From contig DASYDR010000072.1 in the NCBI GenBank assembly GCA_036499545.1, positions 1 to 19,035 on the forward strand: a stretch of 19,035 bases of DNA, read 5' to 3'. Origin of the DNA: Plastoroseomonas sp036499545 (GTDB lineage Bacteria > Pseudomonadota > Alphaproteobacteria > Acetobacterales > Acetobacteraceae). Under the pieces are notes generated by a model. That model was not told the DNA's origin, searched no databases, and was given only the letters and a program-made list of their open reading frames with translations. Shown in pieces: positions 6,628 to 14,313 of the stretch; the first letter of the stretch is position 1; each line of letters opens with the position of its first letter. Made by a program: the position numbers and the translations under genes.

Positions 6628-8433
6628 TCAATCATCCATCTTGAGCGCGGCGATGAAGGCGCTCTGCGGGATTTCCACCTTGCCGAATTGCCGCATGCGC
6701 TTCTTGCCCTCTTTCTGCTTGTCGAGGAGCTTGCGCTTGCGGCTGATGTCGCCGCCATAACATTTGGCGGTCACGTCCTTGGACATGGCGCTGATCGTCT
6801 CGCGCGCGATGACGCGCCCGCCGATCGCTGCCTGGATCGGAATCTTGAAGAGCTGCCGGGGGATCAGCTCCTTCAGCTTCTCGCAGATCGAACGGCCGCG
6901 GCGATCCGCCTGGCCGCGATGCGCCATGAAGGACAGCGCATCCACCGGCTCGCTGTTCACCAGGATGCTGATCTTCACCAGGTCGCCCGCTTCATAGCCA
7001 TCCATCGCATAGTCGAAGGAGGCATAGCCGCGGCTGACCGATTTCAGCCGGTCGTAGAAATCGAACACCACTTCGTTCAGCGGCAGGCGATAGACCGCCA
7101 TGGCGCGGTTGCCGACATAGGTCAGCTCCACCTGCTGCCCGCGCCGTTCAGAGCAGAGCGTCAGGATGGAGCCGAGATATTCGTCCGGCACCATGATGGT
7201 CGCCTTGATCCAGGGCTCCTCGATGGTGTCGATCAGCGACGGGTCGGGCATGTCGGCCGGGTTGTGCAGGTCGCTCAACTCGCCCTTGGTGCTGCGGATC
7301 TTGTAGACGACCGACGGCGCGGTCGCGATCAGGTCCAGGTCGAATTCGCGCGACAGCCGCTCCTGGATGATCTCCAGATGCAGCAGGCCGAGGAAGCCGC
7401 AGCGATAGCCGAAGCCGAGCGCGGCACTCGATTCCGCCTCGAAGTGGAAGCTCGCATCGTTCAGCCGCAGCTTGCCGAGGCTTTCGCGCAGCTTCTCGAA
7501 ATCATCGGCATCGACGGGGTAGAGCCCGCACCACACCACCGGCACGCTGGGCTTGAAGCCCGGCAGCGCCTCGGTGGCCGGGTTGCGGTCATCGGTCAGC
7601 GTATCGCCGACATTGGTATCCGCCACCGTCTTGATGGCGGCGGTCACATAGCCCATCTCGCCCGGCCCGAGGCTGTCCACCGCCACCATCTTCGGGGTGA
7701 AGACGCCCACCTGTTCGACGGTATGGGCCTGGCCCTTGGCCATCATGCGGATCTTCTGGCCCCTGCGCAGATGGCCGTCCTTCACCCGCACCAGCACGAC
7801 GACGCCGAGATAGGCGTCGTACCAGCTGTCGACCAGCAGCGCGGTCAGCGTCTTGCCGGCATCGCCGGTCGGCGGCGGCAGCCGCGTCACGATCGCTTCC
7901 AGCACGCCTTCGATGTTGAGGCCGGTCTTGGCGCTGATCTCGACCGCGTCATCGGCCGGCAGCCCGACCACATCCTCGATCTGCTGCCGCACCCGCTCGG
8001 GCTCGGCCGCCGGCAGGTCGATCTTGTTGAGGATCGGCACGATCTCGTGCCCGGCATCGATCGCCTGGTACACATTGGCGAGCGTCTGCGCCTCGACCCC
8101 CTGGGAGGCATCGACCACCAGCAGGGAGCCTTCGCAGGCGGCCAGGCTGCGGCTGACCTCATAGGCGAAGTCGACATGGCCCGGCGTGTCCATCAGGTTC
8201 AGGACGTAGGTCTTGCCGTCCTTGGCCGGGTAGGTCAGGCGCACCGTCTGCGCCTTGATGGTGATGCCGCGTTCCTTCTCGATATCCATGTTGTCGAGGA
8301 CCTGCTCGGTCATCTCGCGCGCCGAAAGGCCGCCGGTGAGTTGGATCAGCCGGTCGGCAAGGGTCGACTTCCCATGATCGATATGGGCGATGATGGAGAA
8401 ATTGCGGATCAGGCTGAGCGGCGTATCGGTCAT
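6628..8433 (-). CDS. lepA: elongation factor 4 (LepA), back-translocating ribosomal GTPase
   Basis: The 601-residue protein is full length. The G domain shows AHIDHGKST (P loop, 16-24), RGITI (switch I, 55-59), DTPGH (82-86), NKID (136-139) and SAKTG. EF-G-like domains II, III and V follow, then the LepA-specific C-terminus ending in IGGRVIARETISAMSKDVTA and the KRKLLDKQKEGKKRMRQFG tail. LepA binds the ribosome under stress and affects elongation and initiation; it is membrane-associated or cytoplasmic. The start at 8433 (MTDTPLSLIRNFSIIAHIDH) matches the family. In-frame ATGs at 8439 and 8478 would add untypical residues. No clear Shine-Dalgarno is visible for any of them. A candidate promoter lies in the 120-base gap after pheT. 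Confidence 0.97.
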   Translation of the reverse strand: MTDTPLSLIRNFSIIAHIDHGKSTLADRLIQLTGGLSAREMTEQVLDNMDIEKERGITIKAQTVRLTYPAKDGKTYVLNLMDTPGHVDFAYEVSRSLAACEGSLLVVDASQGVEAQTLANVYQAIDAGHEIVPILNKIDLPAAEPERVRQQIEDVVGLPADDAVEISAKTGLNIEGVLEAIVTRLPPPTGDAGKTLTALLVDSWYDAYLGVVVLVRVKDGHLRRGQKIRMMAKGQAHTVEQVGVFTPKMVAVDSLGPGEMGYVTAAIKTVADTNVGDTLTDDRNPATEALPGFKPSVPVVWCGLYPVDADDFEKLRESLGKLRLNDASFHFEAESSAALGFGYRCGFLGLLHLEIIQERLSREFDLDLIATAPSVVYKIRSTKGELSDLHNPADMPDPSLIDTIEEPWIKATIMVPDEYLGSILTLCSERRGQQVELTYVGNRAMAVYRLPLNEVVFDFYDRLKSVSRGYASFDYAMDGYEAGDLVKISILVNSEPVDALSFMAHRGQADRRGRSICEKLKELIPRQLFKIPIQAAIGGRVIARETISAMSKDVTAKCYGGDISRKRKLLDKQKEGKKRMRQFGKVEIPQSAFIAALKMDD

Positions 8434-8488
8434 GGGCATCCGGGGGAGCGCGGTCGCGCGGGAAAAGCCCGCCGGCACTCTTTGGGGT

Positions 8489-8516
8489 CAGATAGGACAA
8501 AAGCGCCGGAAATCAA
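8489..8516 (-). promoter_or_regulatory. possible lepA promoter in the pheT-lepA gap
   Basis: On the minus strand TTGATT (8511-8516) and TATCTG (8489-8494) are 16 bases apart and about 55 bases upstream of lepA. The gap is locally less GC-rich than the genes around it. The -10 hexamer is poor, so confidence is low. The short hairpins just after the pheT stop (8536-8547 and 8548-8560) lack a U-tract. Confidence 0.3.
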
Positions 8517-8553
8517 AGCATCCCGCGCCCGGACAGGCTCCTGAGCCGGGGTT

Positions 8554-11025
8554 TCACCCCCGCAGCACCGCCCCGGTCGCCTTCGTGACCGCGGCCACGA
8601 TCCTGGCGGCGACCGCCTCGATCTCGGCATCGGTCAGCGTCGCCTCGCGCGGCTGCAGCGTGACCTCGACCGCGAGGCTGACCTTGCCGTCCGGCAGCTT
8701 GTCGCCGGCGTAGCGGTCGAACAGCGCGACATCGGCGATCAGCGCCCGCTCGGCGCCGCGCGCCGCCTTCAGCACCGCTTCCGCGGCGACCGTCGCATCC
8801 ACCAGGAAGGCGAAGTCGCGCCGCAGCGGCTGCAAGGGCGAGAGCTCCGGCGCGGATTTCTTCCGCCGCTTCGGCTCCGGCACGGCGTCCAGGAAGACCT
8901 CGAAGGCGATCACCGGCCCGGTCAGGTCGAGCGCCGCCGCGATTCGCGGATGCACCTCCCCGAAGGTCGCCAGCACCGTCTTCGGGCCTTGCCGCACCAC
9001 GCCCGAGCGGCCGGGGTGGTAGAAACCCGGCGCATCGGCGGTGACGCTGAGTGCCGCCATCGGCACGCCGAGCGCGGTCAGCACGGCCAGCGCATCGCCC
9101 TTCGCGTCGAAGGCATCGACGGCGCGGGCCGGTGTCGCCCAATGGCGCGGCGTTTCGCCGGTGCGGATGCCGGCCGCGACCTGCAACTGCCCGTCCAGGC
9201 CGGTGCCGCGATAGGCGGCGCCAAGCTCCGACAGCGCCACCGCCGGATAGCCGCGCGCCGCATTACGCGATGCCGCCATCAACAGGGAGACGACCGGCGT
9301 CGGCCGCATCTGGTCGAGATCGGCCGCGATCGGGTTGGCGACCCGCAGCGCTTCCGGCGTGTCGCCGAACAGGGCTGCCGTCGGCTGATCGAGGAAGCCG
9401 TAGGTCACGCAATCCTGCATGCCGCGCGCCGCCAGCACCCGCCGCGCCAGGGTGGCGCGTGTCTGCTTCGCGGTGAGCGCCGCCGCCGGCACCGGGGAAG
9501 CGACGGGCAGGGAGATGGGCGCGATGGCATCGAGGCCGCGGATGCGCAGCACCTCCTCCACCAGGTCGGCCTCCGGCTCGATCGCCGCGCAGCCTTCCGC
9601 CGCGCGCGCCGCGCGCTCCGGCGCCAGGCCGGGCGCCTGGGTCAGCGCGCCGCCACCCGCGATGTCGTTGCGCCAGGACGGCACCGCGACCGTCACCTGC
9701 GCCGCGTCGCGTGCTTCGACCGCGAAGCCGAGGCGTTCCAGGATGCCGACCGCGTCATCCGCCGCCACATCGGCGCCGCCGAGGCCGGCCAGGCGCTCGA
9801 AGCGCAGCGTGGCGTCGCGCCGCCAGCCCGGTTCGGCGCCGGCTTCGCTGACCGCGCTCGCCTCGCCGCCGCAGAGATCGATGATCATCCGCGTCGCGGC
9901 TTCCAGTGCCGCCGGCATCAGCGCCGGGTCGATGCCGCGCTCGAAGCGCGCCCGTGCATCGGTGTTGATGGCGTGGCGCCGGCCCGACAGGGCGACCCGC
10001 ACCGGGTCGAACAGCGCGCATTCGATGAAGCACTCGGTGGTGCCTTCGTCGCAGCCGGAGGGCTCGCCGCCGACCACGCCGCCCAGTGCCTCGGCGCCGG
10101 CATCATCGGCGATGACCCCGTCTTCCGCGGTCAGGGCATAGGTCTTGCCGTTCAGCGCCGCCAGGGACTCACCGTCCCGCGCCATGCGCATGGTCAGCGT
10201 GCCGCCCTTGACCTTGGCGACATCGAAGACATGCAGCGGGCGCCCGAGGTCGAAGGTGAACCAGTTCGTCACATCGACCAGCGCGCTGATCGGCCTGAGC
10301 CCGATCGCGGTCAGCCGGTCCTGCAGCCATTGCGGGGAGGGGCCGTTCTTCACGCCGCGCACCGCGCGCCCCAGCACCCAGCGGCAGGCGCGCGGATCGG
10401 CGATCTCCCACGCGAGCGGGGCGGGGTAGGCGGCCGGCACCGGCGCCGCGCTCCAGGGCTTCAGCGTGCCGAGCCCGGCCGCCGCCAGGTCCCGCGCCAC
10501 GCCGCGCACCGACAGCGCATCGCCGCGATTGGGCGTCACCGCGATTTCGATGATCGGATCGTCGAGGCCGGCATACTGCACATAGGCCTGGCCGAGCGGC
10601 GCATCCGCCGGCAGGTCGACGATGCCGCTATGATCGTCGCCGAGGCCCATCTCCCGCGCCGACAGCATCATCGCCTCGCTGGCGACGCCGCGGATCTCGC
10701 CCTTCTTCAGCGTGATGCCGGTGCCGGGGATGAAGGCGCCCGGCAGCGCCACCACGCCCTTCATGCCGGCGCGCGCGTTCGGCGCGCCGCAGACCACGCT
10801 CAACAGCTTGCCGTCGCCGGCATCGACCTTCAGCGCGCGCAGCCGGTCGGCATTCGGGTGCTGCACCGCTTCGACCACATGCGCGATGCGGAAGGACGCA
10901 AGCGCGGCCGCGCGATCCTCGATGCCTTCGACCTCGAGCCCGATGGACGACAGCGTGGTGCTGATCTGGTCCAGCGTCGCGCTGGTCTCGAGGTGCTGGC
11001 GCAGCCAGGACAGGGTGAACTTCAT
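8554..11025 (-). CDS. pheT: phenylalanine-tRNA ligase beta subunit
   Basis: The 823-residue protein is the beta chain of the (alpha-beta)2 enzyme that charges tRNA-Phe. The N-terminus MKFTLSWLRQHLE is typical. An EMAP/OB tRNA-binding domain follows (about 40-150, with HPNADRLRALKVDAG and VCGAPNARAGMK), then B3/B4 with the editing region (about 215-385), B5 (about 400-500), the catalytic-like core, and the C-terminal anticodon-binding FDX-ACB domain (about 730-822, starting LQPLRRDFAFLVDA). In B5, an extra stretch of about 28 residues (roughly 456-484, LTQAPGLAPERAARAAEGCA) separates WRNDI from EADLVEEVLRIRG, which are normally nearly adjacent. The start is four bases after the pheS stop, with GGGAG nine bases before the ATG, so the two are translationally close. 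Confidence 0.97.
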   Translation of the reverse strand: MKFTLSWLRQHLETSATLDQISTTLSSIGLEVEGIEDRAAALASFRIAHVVEAVQHPNADRLRALKVDAGDGKLLSVVCGAPNARAGMKGVVALPGAFIPGTGITLKKGEIRGVASEAMMLSAREMGLGDDHSGIVDLPADAPLGQAYVQYAGLDDPIIEIAVTPNRGDALSVRGVARDLAAAGLGTLKPWSAAPVPAAYPAPLAWEIADPRACRWVLGRAVRGVKNGPSPQWLQDRLTAIGLRPISALVDVTNWFTFDLGRPLHVFDVAKVKGGTLTMRMARDGESLAALNGKTYALTAEDGVIADDAGAEALGGVVGGEPSGCDEGTTECFIECALFDPVRVALSGRRHAINTDARARFERGIDPALMPAALEAATRMIIDLCGGEASAVSEAGAEPGWRRDATLRFERLAGLGGADVAADDAVGILERLGFAVEARDAAQVTVAVPSWRNDIAGGGALTQAPGLAPERAARAAEGCAAIEPEADLVEEVLRIRGLDAIAPISLPVASPVPAAALTAKQTRATLARRVLAARGMQDCVTYGFLDQPTAALFGDTPEALRVANPIAADLDQMRPTPVVSLLMAASRNAARGYPAVALSELGAAYRGTGLDGQLQVAAGIRTGETPRHWATPARAVDAFDAKGDALAVLTALGVPMAALSVTADAPGFYHPGRSGVVRQGPKTVLATFGEVHPRIAAALDLTGPVIAFEVFLDAVPEPKRRKKSAPELSPLQPLRRDFAFLVDATVAAEAVLKAARGAERALIADVALFDRYAGDKLPDGKVSLAVEVTLQPREATLTDAEIEAVAARIVAAVTKATGAVLRG

Positions 11026-11029
11026 GGCG

Positions 11030-12118
11030 TCACACTCCCTCCGCGAGCGAGGGCGGTGCCAGCGGATCCGCCGCGTAGTGCTTCAGCCAGCGCAGATCCG
11101 CCTCATAGAAGGGGCGCAGGTCGTTCATGCCGTGCTTCAGCATGGTGATGCGCTCGATGCCCATGCCGAAGGCGAAGCCCTGCCACTCGCGCGGGTCGAG
11201 GCCGGCATTGGCCAGCACCTTCGCATGCACCATGCCGCTGCCCAGGATCTCCAGCCAGTCCGCACCCTTGCCGAGCTCGCCGGTCTTGCGGTTCCAGCCG
11301 ATATCCACCTCCATCGAGGGCTCGGTGAAGGGGAAATAGCTGGCGCGGAAGCGCACCGGCAGATCGGCGATGCCGAAGAAGGTGCGCAGGAAATCGACCA
11401 GGCAGCCCTTCAGATGCGCCAGCGTGATGCCGCGGTCGATCACCAGGCCTTCGACCTGGTGGAACATTGGCGAATGCGTCGCGTCGTGGTCGGCGCGCCA
11501 GGTACGGCCCGGCGCGATGATGCGGATCGGCGGTTCCTGGCCCAGCATGGTCCGCACCTGCAGCGGGCTGGTCTGGGTGCGCAGCACGATCTGGTGCCCA
11601 TCGGCGTCGCGCCCGGGCAGGTAGAAGGTGTCCTGGTCCTGGCGCGCCGGGTGGTGGTCCGGGATGTTGAGGGCGCCGAAATTATGCCAGTCGCTCTCGA
11701 TATCCGGCCCTTCGACGACCGAGAAGCCCATCGCGCCGAAGATCGCGGTCAGCTCCTCGATGGTGCGGCTGATCGGGTGGATGCCACCTTCCGCCGCGGT
11801 CCCGGGCGCCTGCGGCCGCGCCGGCAAGGTCACGTCGATGCGTTCGGCGGCCAGCCGGGCGTCCAGCGCCGCGGCGTCCAGCACCAGGCGCCGGGCTTCC
11901 AGCGCCGCTTCGATCGCCGCCTTCACCCGGTTCACCGCGGCGCCGCGTTCCTTGCGCTGGTCCGGCGCCACCGCACCCAGGCCCTTCAGCAGCCCGGTCA
12001 GCGTGCCGCTCTTGCCCAGCACGCCGACGCGCACGGCGTCCAGCGCCCGGAGATCGGCGGCGGCGGCGATCGCCGCTTCGGTATCGGCGCTGAGCGCCTG
12101 GAGGTCATCGGCGGACAT
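11030..12118 (-). CDS. pheS: phenylalanine-tRNA ligase alpha subunit
   Basis: The 362-residue catalytic chain of PheRS has an N-terminal coiled coil that grips tRNA (about 1-95). The class II core follows: motif 1 region HPISRTIEELTAIFGAMGF (114-132), motif 2 GRTWRADHDATHSPMFHQVEG (204-224) and motif 3 GFAFGMGIERITML (314-327). FPFTEPSMEVD, which contributes to the amino-acid pocket, is present. ATG 12118 is chosen because the only longer in-frame option, TTG at 12148, lies in the U-tract of the hairpin that precedes the gene. A GAGGA is suitably placed upstream of 12118. The gene sits between rplT and pheT, a common order, and is probably fed by read-through from the rpmI promoter. Confidence 0.97.
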   Translation of the reverse strand: MSADDLQALSADTEAAIAAAADLRALDAVRVGVLGKSGTLTGLLKGLGAVAPDQRKERGAAVNRVKAAIEAALEARRLVLDAAALDARLAAERIDVTLPARPQAPGTAAEGGIHPISRTIEELTAIFGAMGFSVVEGPDIESDWHNFGALNIPDHHPARQDQDTFYLPGRDADGHQIVLRTQTSPLQVRTMLGQEPPIRIIAPGRTWRADHDATHSPMFHQVEGLVIDRGITLAHLKGCLVDFLRTFFGIADLPVRFRASYFPFTEPSMEVDIGWNRKTGELGKGADWLEILGSGMVHAKVLANAGLDPREWQGFAFGMGIERITMLKHGMNDLRPFYEADLRWLKHYAADPLAPPSLAEGV

Positions 12119-12146
12119 GGGAGGGGTCCTCGCGAATGGCACGGAC

Positions 12147-12180
12147 AAACAAAAGGCCGCGCCCCTGGTGGGGTGCGGCC
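12147..12180 (-). terminator. intrinsic terminator/attenuator between rplT and pheS
   Basis: On the minus strand GGCCGC-A-CCCC, a four-base ACCA loop, and GGGG-C-GCGGCC form a stem of ten pairs with one internal mismatch, followed at once by TTTTGTTTG. It lies 28 bases after the rplT stop. The interrupted U-tract suggests partial termination, leaving some read-through into pheST. I see no Phe-rich leader peptide in the 27 bases between rplT and the hairpin, so an E. coli pheL-style attenuator is not supported. Confidence 0.75.
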
Positions 12181-12207
12181 CTTCGCCGAAATCAAACCCG
12201 CCTGAAC

Positions 12208-12570
12208 TCAGGCGGCGGGGCGGCCGGCGCGGGCCTTTTCGACCAGCGCCGCAAAACCCTTGGGATCATCATAGGCGATGGCGGCCATCACCTTGCGGTC
12301 CATCTCGATGCCTGCCGCCTTCACGCCGGCGATGAACCGGGAGTAGGTCAGGCCATGCTCGCGCACCGCCGCGTTGATGCGCTGGATCCAGAGCGCGCGG
12401 AATTCGCGCTTCTTGTTCCGGCGGTCGCGATAGGCGTAGCGGAGCGCCTTCTCGACCCGCTCGAGAGCGGGGCGGTAGGCGTTGTTCGACCGGCCCACAT
12501 AGCCCTTGGCCAGCCGCAGGATCTTCTTGTGCCGGGCGTGCTTGGTAACGCCGCGCTTCACACGTGCCAT
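12208..12570 (-). CDS. rplT: 50S ribosomal protein L20
   Basis: The 120-residue basic protein matches L20 from end to end: MARVKRGVTKHARHKKILRL, AKGYVGRSNNAYRPA, RDRRNKKREFRALWIQRINA and LTYSRFIAGVKAAGIEMDRK. L20 binds 23S rRNA early in large-subunit assembly and in several bacteria represses its own operon by binding mRNA. A strong AAGGAGA precedes the ATG. It starts 12 bases after the rpmI stop and precedes the terminator-like hairpin before pheS. Confidence 0.98.
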   Translation of the reverse strand: MARVKRGVTKHARHKKILRLAKGYVGRSNNAYRPALERVEKALRYAYRDRRNKKREFRALWIQRINAAVREHGLTYSRFIAGVKAAGIEMDRKVMAAIAYDDPKGFAALVEKARAGRPAA

Positions 12571-12582
12571 GGCTGCGTCTCC

Positions 12583-12789
12583 TTACCGCGCGCTGCCGTA
12601 GGGCATCCACTGCAGGACGGTCAGGCCGTCCTGGTGGCGCAGAACCTGGCTGCCGCGATTCTGGCGCTTCGCCTTGCTGTCGCGGGCGGTGAGGCAATGC
12701 CGCTTCTTGCCCGGGCCGGCCAGGACCTTGCCGCTGGCCGTCACCTTGAAGCGCTTCTTCACGCTGCTCTTGGTCTTCATCTTGGACAT
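12583..12789 (-). CDS. rpmI: 50S ribosomal protein L35
   Basis: The 68-residue protein begins MSKMKTKSSVKKRFKVTASG and contains KRHCLTARDSKAKRQNRG, the standard L35 signature. The C-terminus ends LQWMPYGSAR, slightly different from the more usual LPYAR. A strong GAGGAGGG lies seven bases before ATG 12789, which excludes a longer in-frame start. It is the first gene of the rpmI-rplT-pheS-pheT cluster. infC, which precedes rpmI in many bacteria, is not here: upstream lies an anti-sigma gene. Confidence 0.97.
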   Translation of the reverse strand: MSKMKTKSSVKKRFKVTASGKVLAGPGKKRHCLTARDSKAKRQNRGSQVLRHQDGLTVLQWMPYGSAR

Positions 12790-12819
12790 TTGGCCCTCCT
12801 CGGGGATGGCCGCCCTGCC

Positions 12820-12836
12820 TGCCGCACCATGCGGCA
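12820..12836 (-). other. hairpin in the rpmI leader
   Basis: TGCCGCA and TGCGGCA form a seven-pair stem with a three-base loop, about 31 bases ahead of the rpmI start and inside the predicted transcript. It could be part of a leader structure used for L20 autogenous control, as known in other bacteria, but no mimic of the L20 rRNA site can be confirmed by eye. Confidence 0.35.
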
Positions 12837-12892
12837 ACGGGCGCTCCTCCGGCCGGGCATGTCCATAGGGGCCACGGCGCGGGGAGCGGGGC

Positions 12893-12920
12893 GTATAGCG
12901 GGGCGGGGCAGCGCGCGCAA
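12893..12920 (-). promoter_or_regulatory. candidate sigma70 promoter for rpmI-rplT-pheST
   Basis: On the minus strand TTGCGC (12915-12920) and CTATAC (12893-12898) are 16 bases apart. The pair lies in the gap between the anti-sigma stop and rpmI, giving a leader of about 95 bases. It is the only reasonable hexamer pair in a very GC-rich stretch. Confidence 0.4.
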
Positions 12921-12933
12921 CCCTGCCGGCGCC

Positions 12934-13719
12934 TTACTGCGCCTGCCAGAGCCGCACGAAATCCCCGAGTTCCTGCGGGTTCAGGTCGGACACGGCCCAG
13001 AAGGCCATCCCATCCCGGTTCCAGCGGATGTAGTTGTACCCGCTATGGCTCCCCGTCGACTGCCCGCGCTCCAGGTGGCTGCCATCGGGCCAGACGTAGA
13101 GGTTGATCACGTGCTGGGCGCGCCGGTAGACCAGGGCGGCGACCGGCCGCCCGGCCATGTAGTCCAGCCGCCCGCCGGCCAGCGGGAAGCCCTGCGGCGC
13201 CAGGTCCGTCACCGGCGGGGCGAAATCCAGCCGGCCTTCGAACCAGGGCTTGACCGTGTGCTGGTCTGTGGAGACCACATCCATCAGGTGGCCCGGCTGC
13301 AGGGCACGGATATGGCCGGCGACCACCGTCTCCGGCAGGTCCGCCCCGCGCGGCAGCACCAGGACGAAGGCCAGGCTGGCGGCCAGGGCCATCCCCATCG
13401 CCGCCCCGCGCAGACGTGCCCCGCCGAGCCAGCGCCGGGCAGGTAGCGGTGCCCTGGCCGGCGCTGCCGCCGGCCGCGCGGACCGGGCCGCCGCGCCAAG
13501 CCGCGCCTGCAGGGCGGTGCGCAGCGCCTCCGGCGCGGGATGATAGGTCAGGCCGCGCTTCAGCTGCGGCACCAGCATCAGCAGCCGGTCCTGCAGGGCC
13601 TGACAGGCGGGGCAGGTCTCCAGATGGGCGGCCAGGCGGGCCGCTTCGGCCGGCGTCAGCTCACCATCCATATCGGCCTGGACCAGCAGGCGCCATTCCC
13701 CGGCGCACGCCTCGGTCAT
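12934..13719 (-). CDS. membrane-bound anti-sigma factor with zinc-type motif
   Basis: The 261-residue protein has an N-terminal cytoplasmic anti-sigma domain with the zinc motif H32-x3-C36-x2-C39 (HLETCPAC). An Ala/Pro-rich linker (about 75-97), one transmembrane helix (about 105-123, AAMGMALAASLAFVLVLP) and a periplasmic domain of about 135 residues follow. The periplasmic part contains HLMDVVSTDQHTVKPWFEG, GFPLAGGRLDYMAGRPVAAL, INLYVWPDG and a final YNYIRWNRDGMAFWAVSD. This layout fits anti-sigma factors that hold an ECF sigma at the membrane until a periplasmic signal arrives. Its ATG overlaps the sigma stop (ATGA) and GGAGA precedes it, so the two are translationally coupled, which supports the pairing. 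The signal is not evident; nearby genes suggest redox, copper or oxidants. Confidence 0.9.
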   Translation of the reverse strand: MTEACAGEWRLLVQADMDGELTPAEAARLAAHLETCPACQALQDRLLMLVPQLKRGLTYHPAPEALRTALQARLGAAARSARPAAAPARAPLPARRWLGGARLRGAAMGMALAASLAFVLVLPRGADLPETVVAGHIRALQPGHLMDVVSTDQHTVKPWFEGRLDFAPPVTDLAPQGFPLAGGRLDYMAGRPVAALVYRRAQHVINLYVWPDGSHLERGQSTGSHSGYNYIRWNRDGMAFWAVSDLNPQELGDFVRLWQAQ

Positions 13720-14282
13720 GCTGTCTCTCCTTCTTCCAGGCGCTGCGTCAGCGCCCGGCGCGCGCGCCAGAGTCGTGACATCACGGTGCCGATCGGCGTC
13801 TCGGTGACGCGGGCGATGTCCTTGTAGGAAAATCCCTCCAGCTCGCGCAGCACCAGGCATTCCCGCAGCTCCAGCGGCAGCGCCGCCAGGGCATCGTCGA
13901 GCCGGTCCAGCCCTTGTCGCCGCGCCAGCGCCGCTTCCGGGTCATGCCCGGGATCCGGCACCTCCAGCGCCGGCGCGTCGCCCTCCGGGCCGGTATCGTC
14001 CAGGCTCGCGGCCCGGCGGCGGTGGCGCGCGGCGAGCAGGGAATGGGCCGTGTTGCGCACGATGCGCAGCAGCCAGGACCGGGCATCGCCGCCACGATAG
14101 GTGTCGAAATAGTCGAGCGCGCGCAGCACTGCCTCCTGCACCACGTCCTGGGCGAAGCTGGCATCGCCGACCAGCCAGCGCGCCAGGTTGTGGGCCGCGT
14201 CCAGATGCGGCAGGACGGCGGTCTCGAAGGATGTCGGGGCATCCTCTGCGGCTGCGGGACTGCTCAGGCGACGCCATCGCAT
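13716..14282 (-). CDS. ECF-type RNA polymerase sigma factor
   Basis: The 188-residue protein contains only regions 2 and 4 of the sigma70 family, as in ECF sigmas. Region 2 (about 24-90) includes ARWLVGDASFAQDVVQEAVL and RALDYFDTYRGGDARSWLLR with IVRNTAHSLL. Region 4 (about 126-178) includes LDDALAALPLELRECLVLRE, LEGFSYKDIARVTETPIGTV and MSRLWRARRAL. The start at 14282 is chosen because GGGAGG lies eight bases before it; the ATG at 14288 would have only two bases of spacing. It follows the cytochrome b561 gene by 31 bases and overlaps the anti-sigma gene by four, so it sits inside the putative five-gene operon and may activate it. No target promoter can be proven here. Confidence 0.95.
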   Translation of the reverse strand: MRWRRLSSPAAAEDAPTSFETAVLPHLDAAHNLARWLVGDASFAQDVVQEAVLRALDYFDTYRGGDARSWLLRIVRNTAHSLLAARHRRRAASLDDTGPEGDAPALEVPDPGHDPEAALARRQGLDRLDDALAALPLELRECLVLRELEGFSYKDIARVTETPIGTVMSRLWRARRALTQRLEEGETA

Positions 14283-14313
14283 GCTCATCGCCTCCCTTGG
14301 CGCGGCCGGGCGC

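Noticed and set aside
6544..8544. Long plus-strand open frame opposite lepA (and similar long frames opposite pheT, pheS and the metallophosphoesterase)
   Set aside because: These are antisense frames kept open by GC-rich third positions of the real genes. Their translations are His/Arg/Asp-rich with no family features, while the minus-strand proteins are full-length known families.
8536..8560. Terminator after pheT
   Set aside because: Two very short hairpins exist next to the stop codon but no T-run follows, so termination is not supported.
12181..12207. pheL-like leader peptide before pheS
   Set aside because: The 27 bases between rplT and the hairpin contain no start codon followed by Phe codons.
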